Counted from the first letter of the stretch, positions 42,739 to 51,599 are shown. The stretch: DNA of 64,000 bases from Bacteroidales bacterium (GCA_017534745.1 JAFXVX010000015.1:1-64000); one strand, 5' to 3'. Program-made: numbers and translations. The notes: a model not told the origin generated them from the sequence alone.

Positions 42739-44160
42739 ATGACTCTTCGGAGACTCATCCTTGTAGCCCTCCTTGTGGTGGCGTGCGGCCGGCAGTACGA
42801 TGTCGTTATTGTCGGTGGCGGCACCGGCGGCACTGCGGCGGCGATTGAGGCTGCACGAGGTGGCGCCAGAGTACTGGTGGTGGAGGAAAGCCCCTGGCTG
42901 GGCGGCATGCTCACCAGCGCCGGTGTAAGCGCCATCGACGGCAACTACAGGCTCAGGGGAGGCATCTTCGGAGAGTTCACGGACTCCCTCGCCGCCCGTT
43001 ACGGCGGCTACGACGCCCTGAAGAGCGGTTGGGTCTCCAACATCCTTTTCAACCCCGCGGTCGGCGCGGAGATACTTTACAATATGGCCCGAGAGGCCGG
43101 TGTCGATGTGATGTTCGGCATCAGGTATTCGGATATCAAGGTGCGTCACCGCATTCTGATTGACGGCACCGAGCTTGGCGACCTTGCCCTTTCGGAGGGC
43201 GCAGCCCTGCTGGAAGACAGCCGCACGCTCCAGGATATGACCTACGTGGCTGTGCTCAAGTGGTACGACCACGACGTGACCATTCCCGCTCCGGAAGACT
43301 ATGACCCGCAGCACTATATCCATTGCTGCGACACCTGGCCGGCCGAAATGACCCTTTCCTACGGCGCCCTGCCGGACGGCCACATTATGCTCAATTGGCC
43401 CCAGGGAGGCAATGACATCTATCTCGATTATCTCTCGCTGCCGCGCGAGGAGGTTTACAGGAAGGCGAAGAATCGCACACTTGGCTACATCCATTACCTC
43501 CAGACAGAACTTGGCTACAGCAATCTGGGAATTGCCGACGATGTTTTCCCGACTGACGATGGCCTGCCGTTCTACCCCTATTACAGGGAATCCCGCCGAA
43601 TCGCCGGCAGGGACACTATGACCGTTGAGGCGGCACTTCGGCCTTATGATTTTGACCTTTACACACGCGCAGTGGCAGTGGGGGATTACCCGGTGGATCA
43701 TCACCACAACCAGAATCCCCGCGCCGAAGAACTTTCCTACCTCTGGTTTGGGAAAATCCCTTCCTTCAGCGTGCCGCTGGGCGTAGTGATTCCTCTCAAT
43801 GTGGAGGATTTCCTTGTGGCAGACAAGGCCATCTCCGTGAGCTGGGAGATGAACGGGGCAACCCGTCTGCAGCCTGTCGTGATGGGCTTGGGACAGGCGG
43901 CTGGCGCCCTCGCGGCAATAGCTGTCCGCACGGGCCGCCATCCGTCCGAAGTCCCTGCTTCGGAGGTGCAGGCCGTCCTGCTGGACCACGGCTGTTATCT
44001 TCTGCCATTCCTCGACCTGAAGCCTTCGGACCCGGGTTTCCGGGAGCTGCAGGAGGCGGGGGTCCGAGGAGAAGTTAAAGGCACCGGCCGGAGCGTCGGC
44101 TGGTCCAATGAGACCTGGATAAATTTACCGGACAATGAAGAAACGCAATCTGGCAATTGA
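42739..44160 (+). CDS. FAD-dependent oxidoreductase family protein
   Basis: A 473-residue protein with a hydrophobic N-terminus containing LLVVACGRQ (possible lipobox at Cys16), followed directly by the Rossmann FAD motif YDVVIVGGGTGGTAAAIEAARGG. Further family marks are EESPWLGGMLTSAGVSAIDG, RIAGRDTMTVEAAL, SFSVPLGVVIPLNVEDFLVADKAIS and GLGQAAGALAAIAV. These match the secreted FAD-dependent oxidoreductases common in Bacteroidetes glycan loci, whose substrates are unknown. The family is usually longer (roughly 550-650 residues); the stretch between VDVMFGIRYSDIK and ILIDGTELGDLA seems shortened, which hints at a small in-frame deletion. The end overlaps the next gene by 26 bp. Confidence 0.8.
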   Translation: MTLRRLILVALLVVACGRQYDVVIVGGGTGGTAAAIEAARGGARVLVVEESPWLGGMLTSAGVSAIDGNYRLRGGIFGEFTDSLAARYGGYDALKSGWVSNILFNPAVGAEILYNMAREAGVDVMFGIRYSDIKVRHRILIDGTELGDLALSEGAALLEDSRTLQDMTYVAVLKWYDHDVTIPAPEDYDPQHYIHCCDTWPAEMTLSYGALPDGHIMLNWPQGGNDIYLDYLSLPREEVYRKAKNRTLGYIHYLQTELGYSNLGIADDVFPTDDGLPFYPYYRESRRIAGRDTMTVEAALRPYDFDLYTRAVAVGDYPVDHHHNQNPRAEELSYLWFGKIPSFSVPLGVVIPLNVEDFLVADKAISVSWEMNGATRLQPVVMGLGQAAGALAAIAVRTGRHPSEVPASEVQAVLLDHGCYLLPFLDLKPSDPGFRELQEAGVRGEVKGTGRSVGWSNETWINLPDNEETQSGN

Positions 44161-45289
44161 CATGTTTAGGGGCCTCACAATGGTCCTGATGGTGTTCGTA
44201 AACGATTTCTGGACGGTGTGGGATGTCCCTCACTTTCTGGAGCATTTCGCCACCTGGGAAGACGGGATGGGCCTGTCGGATCTGGTGTATCCGATGTTCC
44301 TCTTTGCAGTGGGAATGTCGATACCCTACGCCATTGACCGGCGCTATGAGAAGGGTCTCTCCACTGAGAGCACTCTCGGACACATCTTCAGCCGCACCTT
44401 CGCCCTCATCGTGATGGGCACTTTCATCTGCAACCAGGAGTCTCGCGAAATGGCAGGGTGCCGCTGGCTGTGGACCCTCCTTTTCCTGGTGGGCTTTTTC
44501 CTTGTCTGGAACCAGTACAAGGACGATTTCAAGCCGGCGAAGTGGCTTAGGGCCGCAGGCGCTGTGCTTCTTGTAGTCCTCGCCGTAGTTTACCGCACTC
44601 CTGACGGGGCCTACTTCGAAGGGCTTTGGTGGGGCATCCTGGGACAGATCGGCTGGGCCTATCTGTTCTGCGCCCTTGCCTATCTCCTTTGCCGGAACAG
44701 GCAGTGGACGCTGTTCCCCATCTGGCTACTCCTCTGCCTTGTGAACCTGTCAGTCGTTCCTATGCGTGGAGGTTCTGTCCTCATAGGGGATAACTTCCCG
44801 GCCGATTTCGCGGGTGCCCTTCATCTTGGAGACGGCCACATCGGCATCATGGCTCTCGGCGGAATGATGCTCACCCTTGCAGAGCGCCGTCTCAAGACAA
44901 CAAAGATCGGGATAGGCCTTGCCGCGGCCGCCGTCCTTGCAGTCCTCGGCCTCGCTGTGCATCAGGGCTGGATCATTTCCAAAAATCTCGGCTCGCTACC
45001 CTGGTGCATCTTCGTGAGCTCTATCTCCGTTGCGCTCTACACTCTCCTGCGTGTCCTGGAGAAAAAAGGCTGGACCCACTGGTTCAAGCCTCTGCAGCCC
45101 GCCGGCACCGCCACCCTCACGGTGTATATGATACCGTATCTTTTCGTGGCCGGCTGGGTGCTCATTCAGCCCTCCATCCCCGCCTGGCTCTGCGGCTGGG
45201 TCGGAGTCGCGAAATGTGCCGTGTACACCGCCGTGGTGATTCTCATCGCCTGGGGTCTGACTAAGGTCGGAATTAAACTTAAAGTGTGA
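44135..45289 (+). CDS. HGSNAT-like (DUF5009) membrane acyltransferase family protein
   Basis: A 384-residue integral membrane protein with about 10-11 hydrophobic segments. It begins with the family signature RNLAIDMFRGLTMVLMVFVND and has DLVYPMFLFAVGMSIPYA. The human relative HGSNAT moves acetyl groups from cytoplasmic acetyl-CoA across a membrane onto glucosamine of heparan sulfate. The bacterial role is not established. In this locus an acetyl transfer to an amino sugar would fit with GH20 and AGE, but this is inference. It overlaps both neighbours, so it is translationally coupled. Confidence 0.78.
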   Translation: MKKRNLAIDMFRGLTMVLMVFVNDFWTVWDVPHFLEHFATWEDGMGLSDLVYPMFLFAVGMSIPYAIDRRYEKGLSTESTLGHIFSRTFALIVMGTFICNQESREMAGCRWLWTLLFLVGFFLVWNQYKDDFKPAKWLRAAGAVLLVVLAVVYRTPDGAYFEGLWWGILGQIGWAYLFCALAYLLCRNRQWTLFPIWLLLCLVNLSVVPMRGGSVLIGDNFPADFAGALHLGDGHIGIMALGGMMLTLAERRLKTTKIGIGLAAAAVLAVLGLAVHQGWIISKNLGSLPWCIFVSSISVALYTLLRVLEKKGWTHWFKPLQPAGTATLTVYMIPYLFVAGWVLIQPSIPAWLCGWVGVAKCAVYTAVVILIAWGLTKVGIKLKV

Positions 45290-46557
45290 TGAGGCTGCTT
45301 CTTCTAGCTGTGGCTATGGTGCTTGCCGCCTGCTCTCCAAAGCAGGAGGCGAAGCCCCGTATGGTCTGGATAGAGGTCGGGGCCAACTTCAGGCAGTACG
45401 CCAATAACCGGGAGAATATATTCACGGACTGCAGGAGACTCTCCGAAATGGGCTTCACCCACGTTGTGGTCGAAGTGAGGCCCACAAGCGGAAATGCCCT
45501 TTTCCGTTCGAGCATCGTCCCGCCTCTCACGGAAGTTGCACTCTGGCAGGACGGCAAACTCAAGTTCGTCCCCCGCACGGCCGATTTTGACTACCTCGAG
45601 GCCTTTATCGAAGCTGGCCACGCCGCCGGGCTCAAGGTGCTCGCCGGTGTCAATATGATGGTGGGAGGATTCCTCTGCCCGGCGGGGACCATCGGCCTCC
45701 TCTATGACCGTCCCGAGTTAAGGAACTGGGGCGCAGTGGACCTCCACAAGGACGGGACGCTGGTGAATCATCTCGATGACGAGTCCACCACCGGTGGACG
45801 TTTCATGGATCCCGTAAATCCCGCCGTGCAGGAATTCCTCCTCACTATGCTGGGGGAGGTCGCTTCATACGACGGGCTGGACGGCATCGTGATGGACCGC
45901 TGCCGTTTCGACGACTATGCTCTGGACGCCGGTTACACTGACTGCGCGCACCGTGCTTTTGCGGCCTATATCGGCCGCGAGCCTGAGCGTTGGCCCGTCT
46001 TTCCCGAGCCCGGACATATTTATCTTGACAAGAAGCCGGACGCCCTTGAGGTCGCCTGGCTGACCTTCCGCTGCAAAGTCATCCACGACTTCGTCGCCAA
46101 GGCCGCAGAAGCGGTCGGCGATGTGCCCCTCGGCGTCTATGTGGGCGCCTGGTTCAGTGAGTATTACCGCAGCGGAGTCAACTGGGCCAGCCCGGGGTAC
46201 AATCTCGCAAAGGAGGAGCCCACCTACCGTTGGGCGACCTCGGAATACCAGGCCGCCGGCTTCGCTGACCTGGTTGATTTTATGCTGCTCGGCGCCTACT
46301 GCCCGGCGGACAATGTCCACGGCTTTTCAGAGAAGTCCTCCCAGGGTTTCGCCCGCCTTGGCCGGAAGCGCCTTTGCGGGGCCACGCCGTTTGTCAGCGG
46401 CCCGGACATCGGCAACGAACCCGGCTGGGGCAAGGGAGGCCGCGAAAAGACCATCGAAGAGATTGTCTCGGTGATGGACCGGGAAGCCGACGGCTTCTTC
46501 CTCTTCGACCTTTGCTACATCAGGTCCTTTGACTACTGGGACAAACTGAGATTTTAG
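45289..46557 (+). CDS. GHL10-family putative glycoside hydrolase lipoprotein, copy 2
   Basis: The ATG at 45289 overlaps the previous TGA by one base; a GTG one codon earlier is less likely. The 422-residue lipoprotein (AMVLAACSPK, Cys15) is a clear paralogue of the 39576-40964 protein: MVWIEVGANF, GFTHVVVEVRPTSG, HAAGLKVLAGVN, LDGIVMDRCRFDD, LGVYVGAWFSEYYRSGVNWASP, FMLLGAYCPA, SGPDIGNEPGWG and GFFLFDLCYIR. It lacks the long Pro/Ser linker of copy 1. Its stop overlaps that of the convergent nuclease gene. Confidence 0.82.
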   Translation: MRLLLLAVAMVLAACSPKQEAKPRMVWIEVGANFRQYANNRENIFTDCRRLSEMGFTHVVVEVRPTSGNALFRSSIVPPLTEVALWQDGKLKFVPRTADFDYLEAFIEAGHAAGLKVLAGVNMMVGGFLCPAGTIGLLYDRPELRNWGAVDLHKDGTLVNHLDDESTTGGRFMDPVNPAVQEFLLTMLGEVASYDGLDGIVMDRCRFDDYALDAGYTDCAHRAFAAYIGREPERWPVFPEPGHIYLDKKPDALEVAWLTFRCKVIHDFVAKAAEAVGDVPLGVYVGAWFSEYYRSGVNWASPGYNLAKEEPTYRWATSEYQAAGFADLVDFMLLGAYCPADNVHGFSEKSSQGFARLGRKRLCGATPFVSGPDIGNEPGWGKGGREKTIEEIVSVMDREADGFFLFDLCYIRSFDYWDKLRF

Positions 46558-48773
46558 AAATTCTGGAAATTGCTCCAGGAGGAGTTCGCCTCCGCGCTGC
46601 TCTGGAGCGATGAGGGAAGATTGGCAAAGAGGTCGAATCCCGTCCAGCCTTCTATCTGTGACACGCTGACTACATACTTGCTGTCGTCGTAGTATTCTCC
46701 CAGCAGATCCTCGTGGGGCAGCCAGAAGCCTATGGCTGACGCGCTTGTCACTTCCCTTCCGCTCCATGAGACTTTGAGAAGGGCCTTCCAGTAGTAATTG
46801 GGTACCGGAAGTTCTTTGTCGTCATACCGCGTGTTAGTGATAGTGTTGATGGTCTCGCTTCCGCCCTTCTTGCGGAAGGCGGCACCGGTGACCACATACA
46901 CCGTGTCGCAGTTGTAAGCCACACTGCGCACGGCGTTCTCAAGATCAAGCCAGATGTCCGCATTGAATCCGTTCTGGAGCTGCGGGGTGATGTTGGTCAT
47001 GTAGTAGGTCTGGGCCATCATGGCATCCACTCCGTTGCGGTCGGCGTTGGGAATCTGGTGGCCGCGTGCGTAAAAATTACTGGGGTCATTGACGGTCGGG
47101 TGCGAGGCCCCGTCTCCGTAGGAGTAGGGGAAGGCCTCCGTCTGCTTGTAGTATTCCACATCAGGGTCATACCCCCAGCTCTCGGTCCTTCCACTCCCCA
47201 GGTGATCCAGGCACAGGGGATAGGCCACCCAATAGGATGCGTACATCTCCGGGTCGTACAGGTAGGAATAATTCCGCTGACTGATGCCGCCCATTGTGGC
47301 GAAATGCTTGAGAAGGTACAGGTCGCTGAACGAGGAGGTCGAGGTGCCGCTCATAGCCGAGGTGCTGTAGGACGGCAGCTCCAGCCATCCAAGCCTCTCT
47401 CCGGGAGCTTCCGATTCCTCACATTTGAAGTTTCGTATCTCCCAGGTGCCGGCGCGGGTGTCCGTCGAGGTGTACTCGAACTTCACTTTCACAAGGCGCC
47501 CCACATAGTCCGAAATGTCCAGGTTGACGGATAGGAACGACGAATAGGTGCTTGACGGCTTGTCCGGAAACGGGACGTTCAGGAGGGTCCAACCGCTGTC
47601 ACCTGATCTCATGATGTAAACAGCGGCATCATCGGCGGCCGAATTGGAGCTGTTGTAGAGATACTTGCTTGTCGCGTGCTCGAACGACAGTTTAGCTCCG
47701 GGTGCGGTGCGGAGGTCTATCCATGGAGAAATGATGGAAGTGTTGCACGCATGGTTGGAGCCGTCGTAGGCGCTTACCGTGGCGCCGTAGGTCGCCCTGA
47801 ACTTCCATTCACTTCCAGTTCCGCCTTCGATTTCGAACTCGCCCCTGCTGGATGTGAAAAGCTCGCTGTAGGGCAGTGAAACTATGGTCTCGACAGATCC
47901 CGCCTCGCGCGTTGCAGCGTTAGCCAGGTCCATATTGTAGTGCTTGAGCTCATTGCGGTCGAGCGACTTGCCTGTGTAATTGAAGGTGTAGGTGGCGGCA
48001 TCCGTTGCGACGGTGATGGTGCCGGAGGGGTATGTCCCGGGGGCGACTACCATGTAGATCGGATCGGCCGACTCGGCGGTCGAGGCCACGGAGGCGGTCT
48101 GGTTGACTTTCACATTGTCGAAAGCGTTGCCGCTCCAGGAGAGCGCCAGCGCGTCGTCGTCGAACTCTCCGTCGGAAAGGGCCGAGAGGTCTATGACGGC
48201 ATCTCCGGAGAGGTTGACTCCGTTGGCCTGGAACGTGATGTGCTTCACCTTCTCAGATGTGAGCTCGGAGTTTGTGGAGAAGATTCGGAAGTCGATTATC
48301 GCACCGAGGTTGACGAACTGGATTACACCGTTTGTCTGCGCGGCTGAGCCGCTTACTTCCACCGTCTCCTGCACCAGGAACGGGATGCCGGCCATCGGCA
48401 TCGCCGATGCGGCTCCGCCGTCCTGGACATTCGCCAGGGTGATGGATGCTGCAGTCTTGTCGTAATTGCCTGATTTATACGGATAATAGGCGTAGGCGTA
48501 TGAACCGGCGGGGATTTCGTTCCTGCTGTAGAGGATAATCTGCTTCGGGGAGACATCCGCCTTGACGTTGGCATATCCGGAATACCCTTCAAGGAACATT
48601 CCAACCCTGTCGCCTGCTTCCCAGAGAACGCCGACATCGTCCAGGGTGGCGCGGGACTCCTCGTCGAGGATGAAAGTATAGGTGTAGCCTTCCGGTGCAT
48701 CGCCGGCGGGTACCTCTTCACGGCCGCAGGAGATTGCAGCTACAAGTGCTAATGGAATTAAAATTCTTTTCAT
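46554..48773 (-). CDS. Surface lipoprotein with fimbrillin-like region and DNA/RNA non-specific endonuclease domain
   Basis: A 739-residue lipoprotein (LALVAAISCGRE, Cys16). Residues about 25-290 resemble a fimbrillin-like module (GVLWEAGDRVGMFLEG, SYAYAYYPYKSG). A jelly-roll-like region follows at about 300-440 (WIDLRTAPGAKLSFEHATSK). The C-terminal about 280 residues form a beta-beta-alpha-Me nuclease with the active-site motif ARGHQIPNADRN (His572) and the metal-binding TNITPQLQNGFNADIW. It probably degrades extracellular DNA and RNA at the cell surface. The stop is shared by 3 bp with the convergent GHL10 gene. Confidence 0.85.
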   Translation of the reverse strand: MKRILIPLALVAAISCGREEVPAGDAPEGYTYTFILDEESRATLDDVGVLWEAGDRVGMFLEGYSGYANVKADVSPKQIILYSRNEIPAGSYAYAYYPYKSGNYDKTAASITLANVQDGGAASAMPMAGIPFLVQETVEVSGSAAQTNGVIQFVNLGAIIDFRIFSTNSELTSEKVKHITFQANGVNLSGDAVIDLSALSDGEFDDDALALSWSGNAFDNVKVNQTASVASTAESADPIYMVVAPGTYPSGTITVATDAATYTFNYTGKSLDRNELKHYNMDLANAATREAGSVETIVSLPYSELFTSSRGEFEIEGGTGSEWKFRATYGATVSAYDGSNHACNTSIISPWIDLRTAPGAKLSFEHATSKYLYNSSNSAADDAAVYIMRSGDSGWTLLNVPFPDKPSSTYSSFLSVNLDISDYVGRLVKVKFEYTSTDTRAGTWEIRNFKCEESEAPGERLGWLELPSYSTSAMSGTSTSSFSDLYLLKHFATMGGISQRNYSYLYDPEMYASYWVAYPLCLDHLGSGRTESWGYDPDVEYYKQTEAFPYSYGDGASHPTVNDPSNFYARGHQIPNADRNGVDAMMAQTYYMTNITPQLQNGFNADIWLDLENAVRSVAYNCDTVYVVTGAAFRKKGGSETINTITNTRYDDKELPVPNYYWKALLKVSWSGREVTSASAIGFWLPHEDLLGEYYDDSKYVVSVSQIEGWTGFDLFANLPSSLQSSAEANSSWSNFQNF

Positions 48774-48785
48774 GGCGGCTCCTTT

Positions 48786-48932
48786 TTAGAAATTCTCGGA
48801 GCCGCCGTCCACCGGCACCTCGTTGTTGTCAGGGTTGGTGCCCGCCGATCCCGGCGAATACACATAGTTCTTCTCAAGAAGAATCTCCGCGACCCTCACC
48901 GAGGGCGCAGCATATGGTATGTTTCTCATCAT
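48786..48932 (-). CDS. Short ORF (48 aa) upstream of the nuclease lipoprotein
   Basis: A 48-codon frame starting with two ATGs (48932 or 48929) and ending 12 nt before the nuclease ATG, in the same direction. The peptide begins MMRNIPYAAPSVRVAEILLE and ends NEVPVDGGSENF. Short proteins with a YxAPxVxV-like start and an acidic or Gly-rich end often accompany surface proteins in Bacteroidales, as far as I recall. It has no signal peptide. Function unknown; it could be a true small protein or a translational leader. Confidence 0.5.
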   Translation of the reverse strand: MMRNIPYAAPSVRVAEILLEKNYVYSPGSAGTNPDNNEVPVDGGSENF

Positions 48933-48979
48933 AGCGACAAATGTCGCAATATTCCCTTAATTTCGCAAAATGCGCCTGC

Positions 48980-49020
48980 AAAAAAAATCAGGCGGCCGCC
49001 TTATTGAAAAGCGGCCGCCT
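48980..49020 (-). terminator. Intrinsic terminator of the ribokinase operon
   Basis: A perfect 10-bp GC-rich stem (48990-48999 with 49011-49020) and 11-nt loop are followed, on the - strand, by a run of eight T (48989-48981 region). It lies 25 bp after the stop of the 49045-49620 gene. Confidence 0.85.
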
Positions 49021-49044
49021 GGAAGGGTTTATAAGTGAGTTCGA

Positions 49045-49620
49045 TTACTCTTCGTCTTTGTGAACCTGATAATACGTGTGGATTTCATCGTCCCACTGAT
49101 CAGGAATTGTCAACGCAGGAAGTGACCAGCGATAAACGTCGTACCCGTCAGCGGTTACAGGTTTGTCATAGGCATAATCATACGATTCCCCATTGATTTT
49201 AACGGACACGGGACACTTGGCAGGGCCCTTTCCGAACATGCCGCCCTCGACGAGGAAGCGATGCCAGGAGGGATATGCCTGACTAATCTTCTGGTCAAGC
49301 CAATGGAGCATAAAACCATTCACGTTGTCTTCGTTGCCGTATTCAAACTCAAGGGTGTTTTCACCATCGACAACCTTGGTGATATTGCCGCCAGAGACGG
49401 TGATGGTCTCATTAGCCTTGGTCTTGAGGGAGAATACACCTTCAGCGTCGGTGACGGCGTAGCTCCCGCTTCGGCTGGCGGCAACTACCGTTGCGCCGGG
49501 GAGCGGCTCTCCGTGCTCGTCGGAGACGGTACCGCTGATCGTCCTGTTCTGGGCGGACAGCGGCAGGACTCCCGCGAGCAGGAAGGCTGCGGCTGCCAGT
49601 AGTTTATATACGGTATTCAT
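49045..49620 (-). CDS. Secreted protein with carboxypeptidase-regulatory-like domain and unknown C-terminus
   Basis: A 191-residue protein with a signal peptide (MNTVYKLLAAAAFLLAGVLP, cleavage near LSAQ). Residues about 25-75 are the beta-sandwich domain otherwise found at the start of SusC proteins (ISGTVSDEHGEPLPGATVVA). Residues about 90-191 are unrelated to a plug or barrel (FMLHWLDQKISQAYPSWHRF, CPVSVKINGESYDYAYDKP) and have no recognisable family. It is the last gene of an operon with ribokinase and a GRP-type transporter. It may be an independent envelope protein or the remnant of a rearranged gene. Confidence 0.6.
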   Translation of the reverse strand: MNTVYKLLAAAAFLLAGVLPLSAQNRTISGTVSDEHGEPLPGATVVAASRSGSYAVTDAEGVFSLKTKANETITVSGGNITKVVDGENTLEFEYGNEDNVNGFMLHWLDQKISQAYPSWHRFLVEGGMFGKGPAKCPVSVKINGESYDYAYDKPVTADGYDVYRWSLPALTIPDQWDDEIHTYYQVHKDEE

Positions 49621-49632
49621 ACTCTTTCCAGA

Positions 49633-50646
49633 TTACATTCCGGCTACTACGATGAGGGCGAGGCCGGCGATAAAGAGGCCGAACATCATGGTGAGGAGGC
49701 TGTAGACGCTCTTGCTGGCGCCCTTGAACTCCTTCCAGATGAAGACGCCCCAGATGGCGGCGATCATCGGAGCGCCCTGGCCGAGGGCGTAGGAGACCGC
49801 GGCTCCCGCCTTGCCGGCGCAGATGTAGTTGAGGGAGGTACCGATGGCCCAGATGGTGCCGCCGAGGATGCCTACGAGGTGGGTCTTGAAGTCGCCCTTG
49901 AAGTACTGGGAGTAGGAAACGGGCTCGCCGACGAACGGCTTTTTCATCACTATGGTGTTGACGATGAAGTTGGAGAGGAACACACCGAGGGAGAAGATGA
50001 CCATAGCGGTGTAGGGGGTCATCTTGCCGGCGGCGGGAGCCGCGAAGTTGTCGAGGTCGACGCCGTTGTAGACAAAGGCGGAGAAGAACGACATGATGAG
50101 GCCGGCGAGGACCGCGAGGATGATGCCCTTGCGGTTCTGCGCGGGGTCGCGCTGCTCGTTGGAGACCTTGCCGGAGGCTATGCCGTTGCAGACGATGGCG
50201 AGGACGACGAGGGCGACGCCGACCCAGAGGAGGGCGGTGTTCTGGCCCTCCCTCGGGTGGAACAGCAGGTTGTTGAGAACGCCCATCACGAGGGCAATGC
50301 CGACTCCCAGCGGGAACGCGACAGCCATACCGGCAATCGAGACGGACGCTGAGAGAAGGATGTTGGATACATTGAAAATGACCGCGCCGAGGACGACCCA
50401 GCCTATGCTGGCCCAGCTCACCTGGGCGAGATCCTGGAGGAACGGACGGCCTTCAGAACCGATGCTGCCTGCCGTGAAGGCAAGGAGGAGGGAGAACAGC
50501 ACCATGCCGATGACGTAGTCCCAGTAGAAGAGCTCGTAGCGCCAGCTCTTTGCGGCGAGTTTCTGCGTGTTGGCCCATGAGCCCCAGCAGAGCATTGTTA
50601 CGAAGCAGAGGATAACTGCGAGAGTGTAACTTCCAACGATAAACAT
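49633..50646 (-). CDS. GRP-family (RbsU/RhaT-like) sugar permease
   Basis: A 337-residue inner membrane protein with about 10 hydrophobic segments and the drug/metabolite transporter superfamily pattern (MLCWGSWANTQKL, AGMAVAFPLGVGIALVMG, GGTIWAIGTSLNYICAGKAGAAVSYALGQGAPMIAAIWG). Glucose/ribose porters and the RhaT group share this layout. It lies 11 bp downstream of ribokinase, so ribose or a ribosyl compound is the likely cargo (inference). Confidence 0.78.
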   Translation of the reverse strand: MFIVGSYTLAVILCFVTMLCWGSWANTQKLAAKSWRYELFYWDYVIGMVLFSLLLAFTAGSIGSEGRPFLQDLAQVSWASIGWVVLGAVIFNVSNILLSASVSIAGMAVAFPLGVGIALVMGVLNNLLFHPREGQNTALLWVGVALVVLAIVCNGIASGKVSNEQRDPAQNRKGIILAVLAGLIMSFFSAFVYNGVDLDNFAAPAAGKMTPYTAMVIFSLGVFLSNFIVNTIVMKKPFVGEPVSYSQYFKGDFKTHLVGILGGTIWAIGTSLNYICAGKAGAAVSYALGQGAPMIAAIWGVFIWKEFKGASKSVYSLLTMMFGLFIAGLALIVVAGM

Positions 50647-50657
50647 AATATTGAATT

Positions 50658-51563
50658 TTACAGGTTAATATCTTTTCTGAACGGGATGGAGTCCTGCGCG
50701 CCCATCTTCTGGACGGTCAGGGCCGAGGCTGCGGTCGCGAAGGCTGCCGCTTCTTCGAGTGGTTTGCCCTCGGAAAGGGCCACGCAGAGCGCGCCGCAGA
50801 AGGTGTCGCCTGCCGCGGTCGTGTCCACCGCCTTGACTTTGCGGGCCGGTACGAAGACCTCGGGGCCGCCCTCACAGATGAGGGAGCCCTTAGAGCCCAT
50901 CGTGACGATGAGCTTGCCGACGCCCTTGGCCTGCATCGCGGCGGCCGCCTTGGCGGCGCTTTCGGCATCGCTGACCGGAAGCCCGCTGAAGGTCGATAGC
51001 TCGGTCTCGTTGGGAATGAAGAGGTCTATGTATTTGAACAGTTCGTCCGGGAGGGGACAGGCCGGGGCCGGGTTGAGGACGACCGTCGCGCCGGCCTCGT
51101 GGGCCATCTTCGCCGCCTTGAGCACCGCCGGGACGGGGATTTCGAGCTGGAGAAGCAGGATGCCGCATTTTTCTATGGCTTCCTTCGAGGCTTCGATGTC
51201 GGCCTCGGTCACGTCGGCGTTGGCTCCGGAGGCCACCACTATGCAGTTCTCGGCCTTTTCATCCACGGAGATCAGCGCGACGCCGGAAGGGAGATCCGAA
51301 CGGATAATCCCGCCGGTGTCCAGTCCTTCTTTCTCGTAATGTGCGATGGAATTGTCGCCGAAGATGTCGCGTCCGACCTTGCAGATGAACTTGACGTCGC
51401 CGCCGAGCCTCCTGGCCGCGACGGCCTGGTTGGCGCCTTTCCCTCCGGCGCCCATCGTGAACACGCCGCCAAGGACGGTCTCGCCGGGGCGCGGAAGCTC
51501 CCTGGTCTTCACCGTCATGTCGGTGTTGCTGCTTCCGATGACAAGAATGTTTCGTTTGGTCAT
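50658..51563 (-). CDS. rbsK: Ribokinase
   Basis: A 301-residue PfkB-family kinase with the N-terminal ILVIGSSNTDMTVKTRELPRPGET, the substrate-binding GAGGKGANQAVAARRLGG and the catalytic anion-hole motif VDTTAAGDTFCGAL near the C-terminus, with Asp of AAGD as the expected base. It phosphorylates D-ribose to ribose-5-phosphate for the pentose phosphate pathway and nucleotide synthesis. It is the first gene of a three-gene operon and is divergent from a LacI-family regulator, the usual layout for inducible ribose use. Confidence 0.93.
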   Translation of the reverse strand: MTKRNILVIGSSNTDMTVKTRELPRPGETVLGGVFTMGAGGKGANQAVAARRLGGDVKFICKVGRDIFGDNSIAHYEKEGLDTGGIIRSDLPSGVALISVDEKAENCIVVASGANADVTEADIEASKEAIEKCGILLLQLEIPVPAVLKAAKMAHEAGATVVLNPAPACPLPDELFKYIDLFIPNETELSTFSGLPVSDAESAAKAAAAMQAKGVGKLIVTMGSKGSLICEGGPEVFVPARKVKAVDTTAAGDTFCGALCVALSEGKPLEEAAAFATAASALTVQKMGAQDSIPFRKDINL

Positions 51564-51599
51564 ATCATTATGTGGTTTAAAAATTTTGCCTACTATTTA

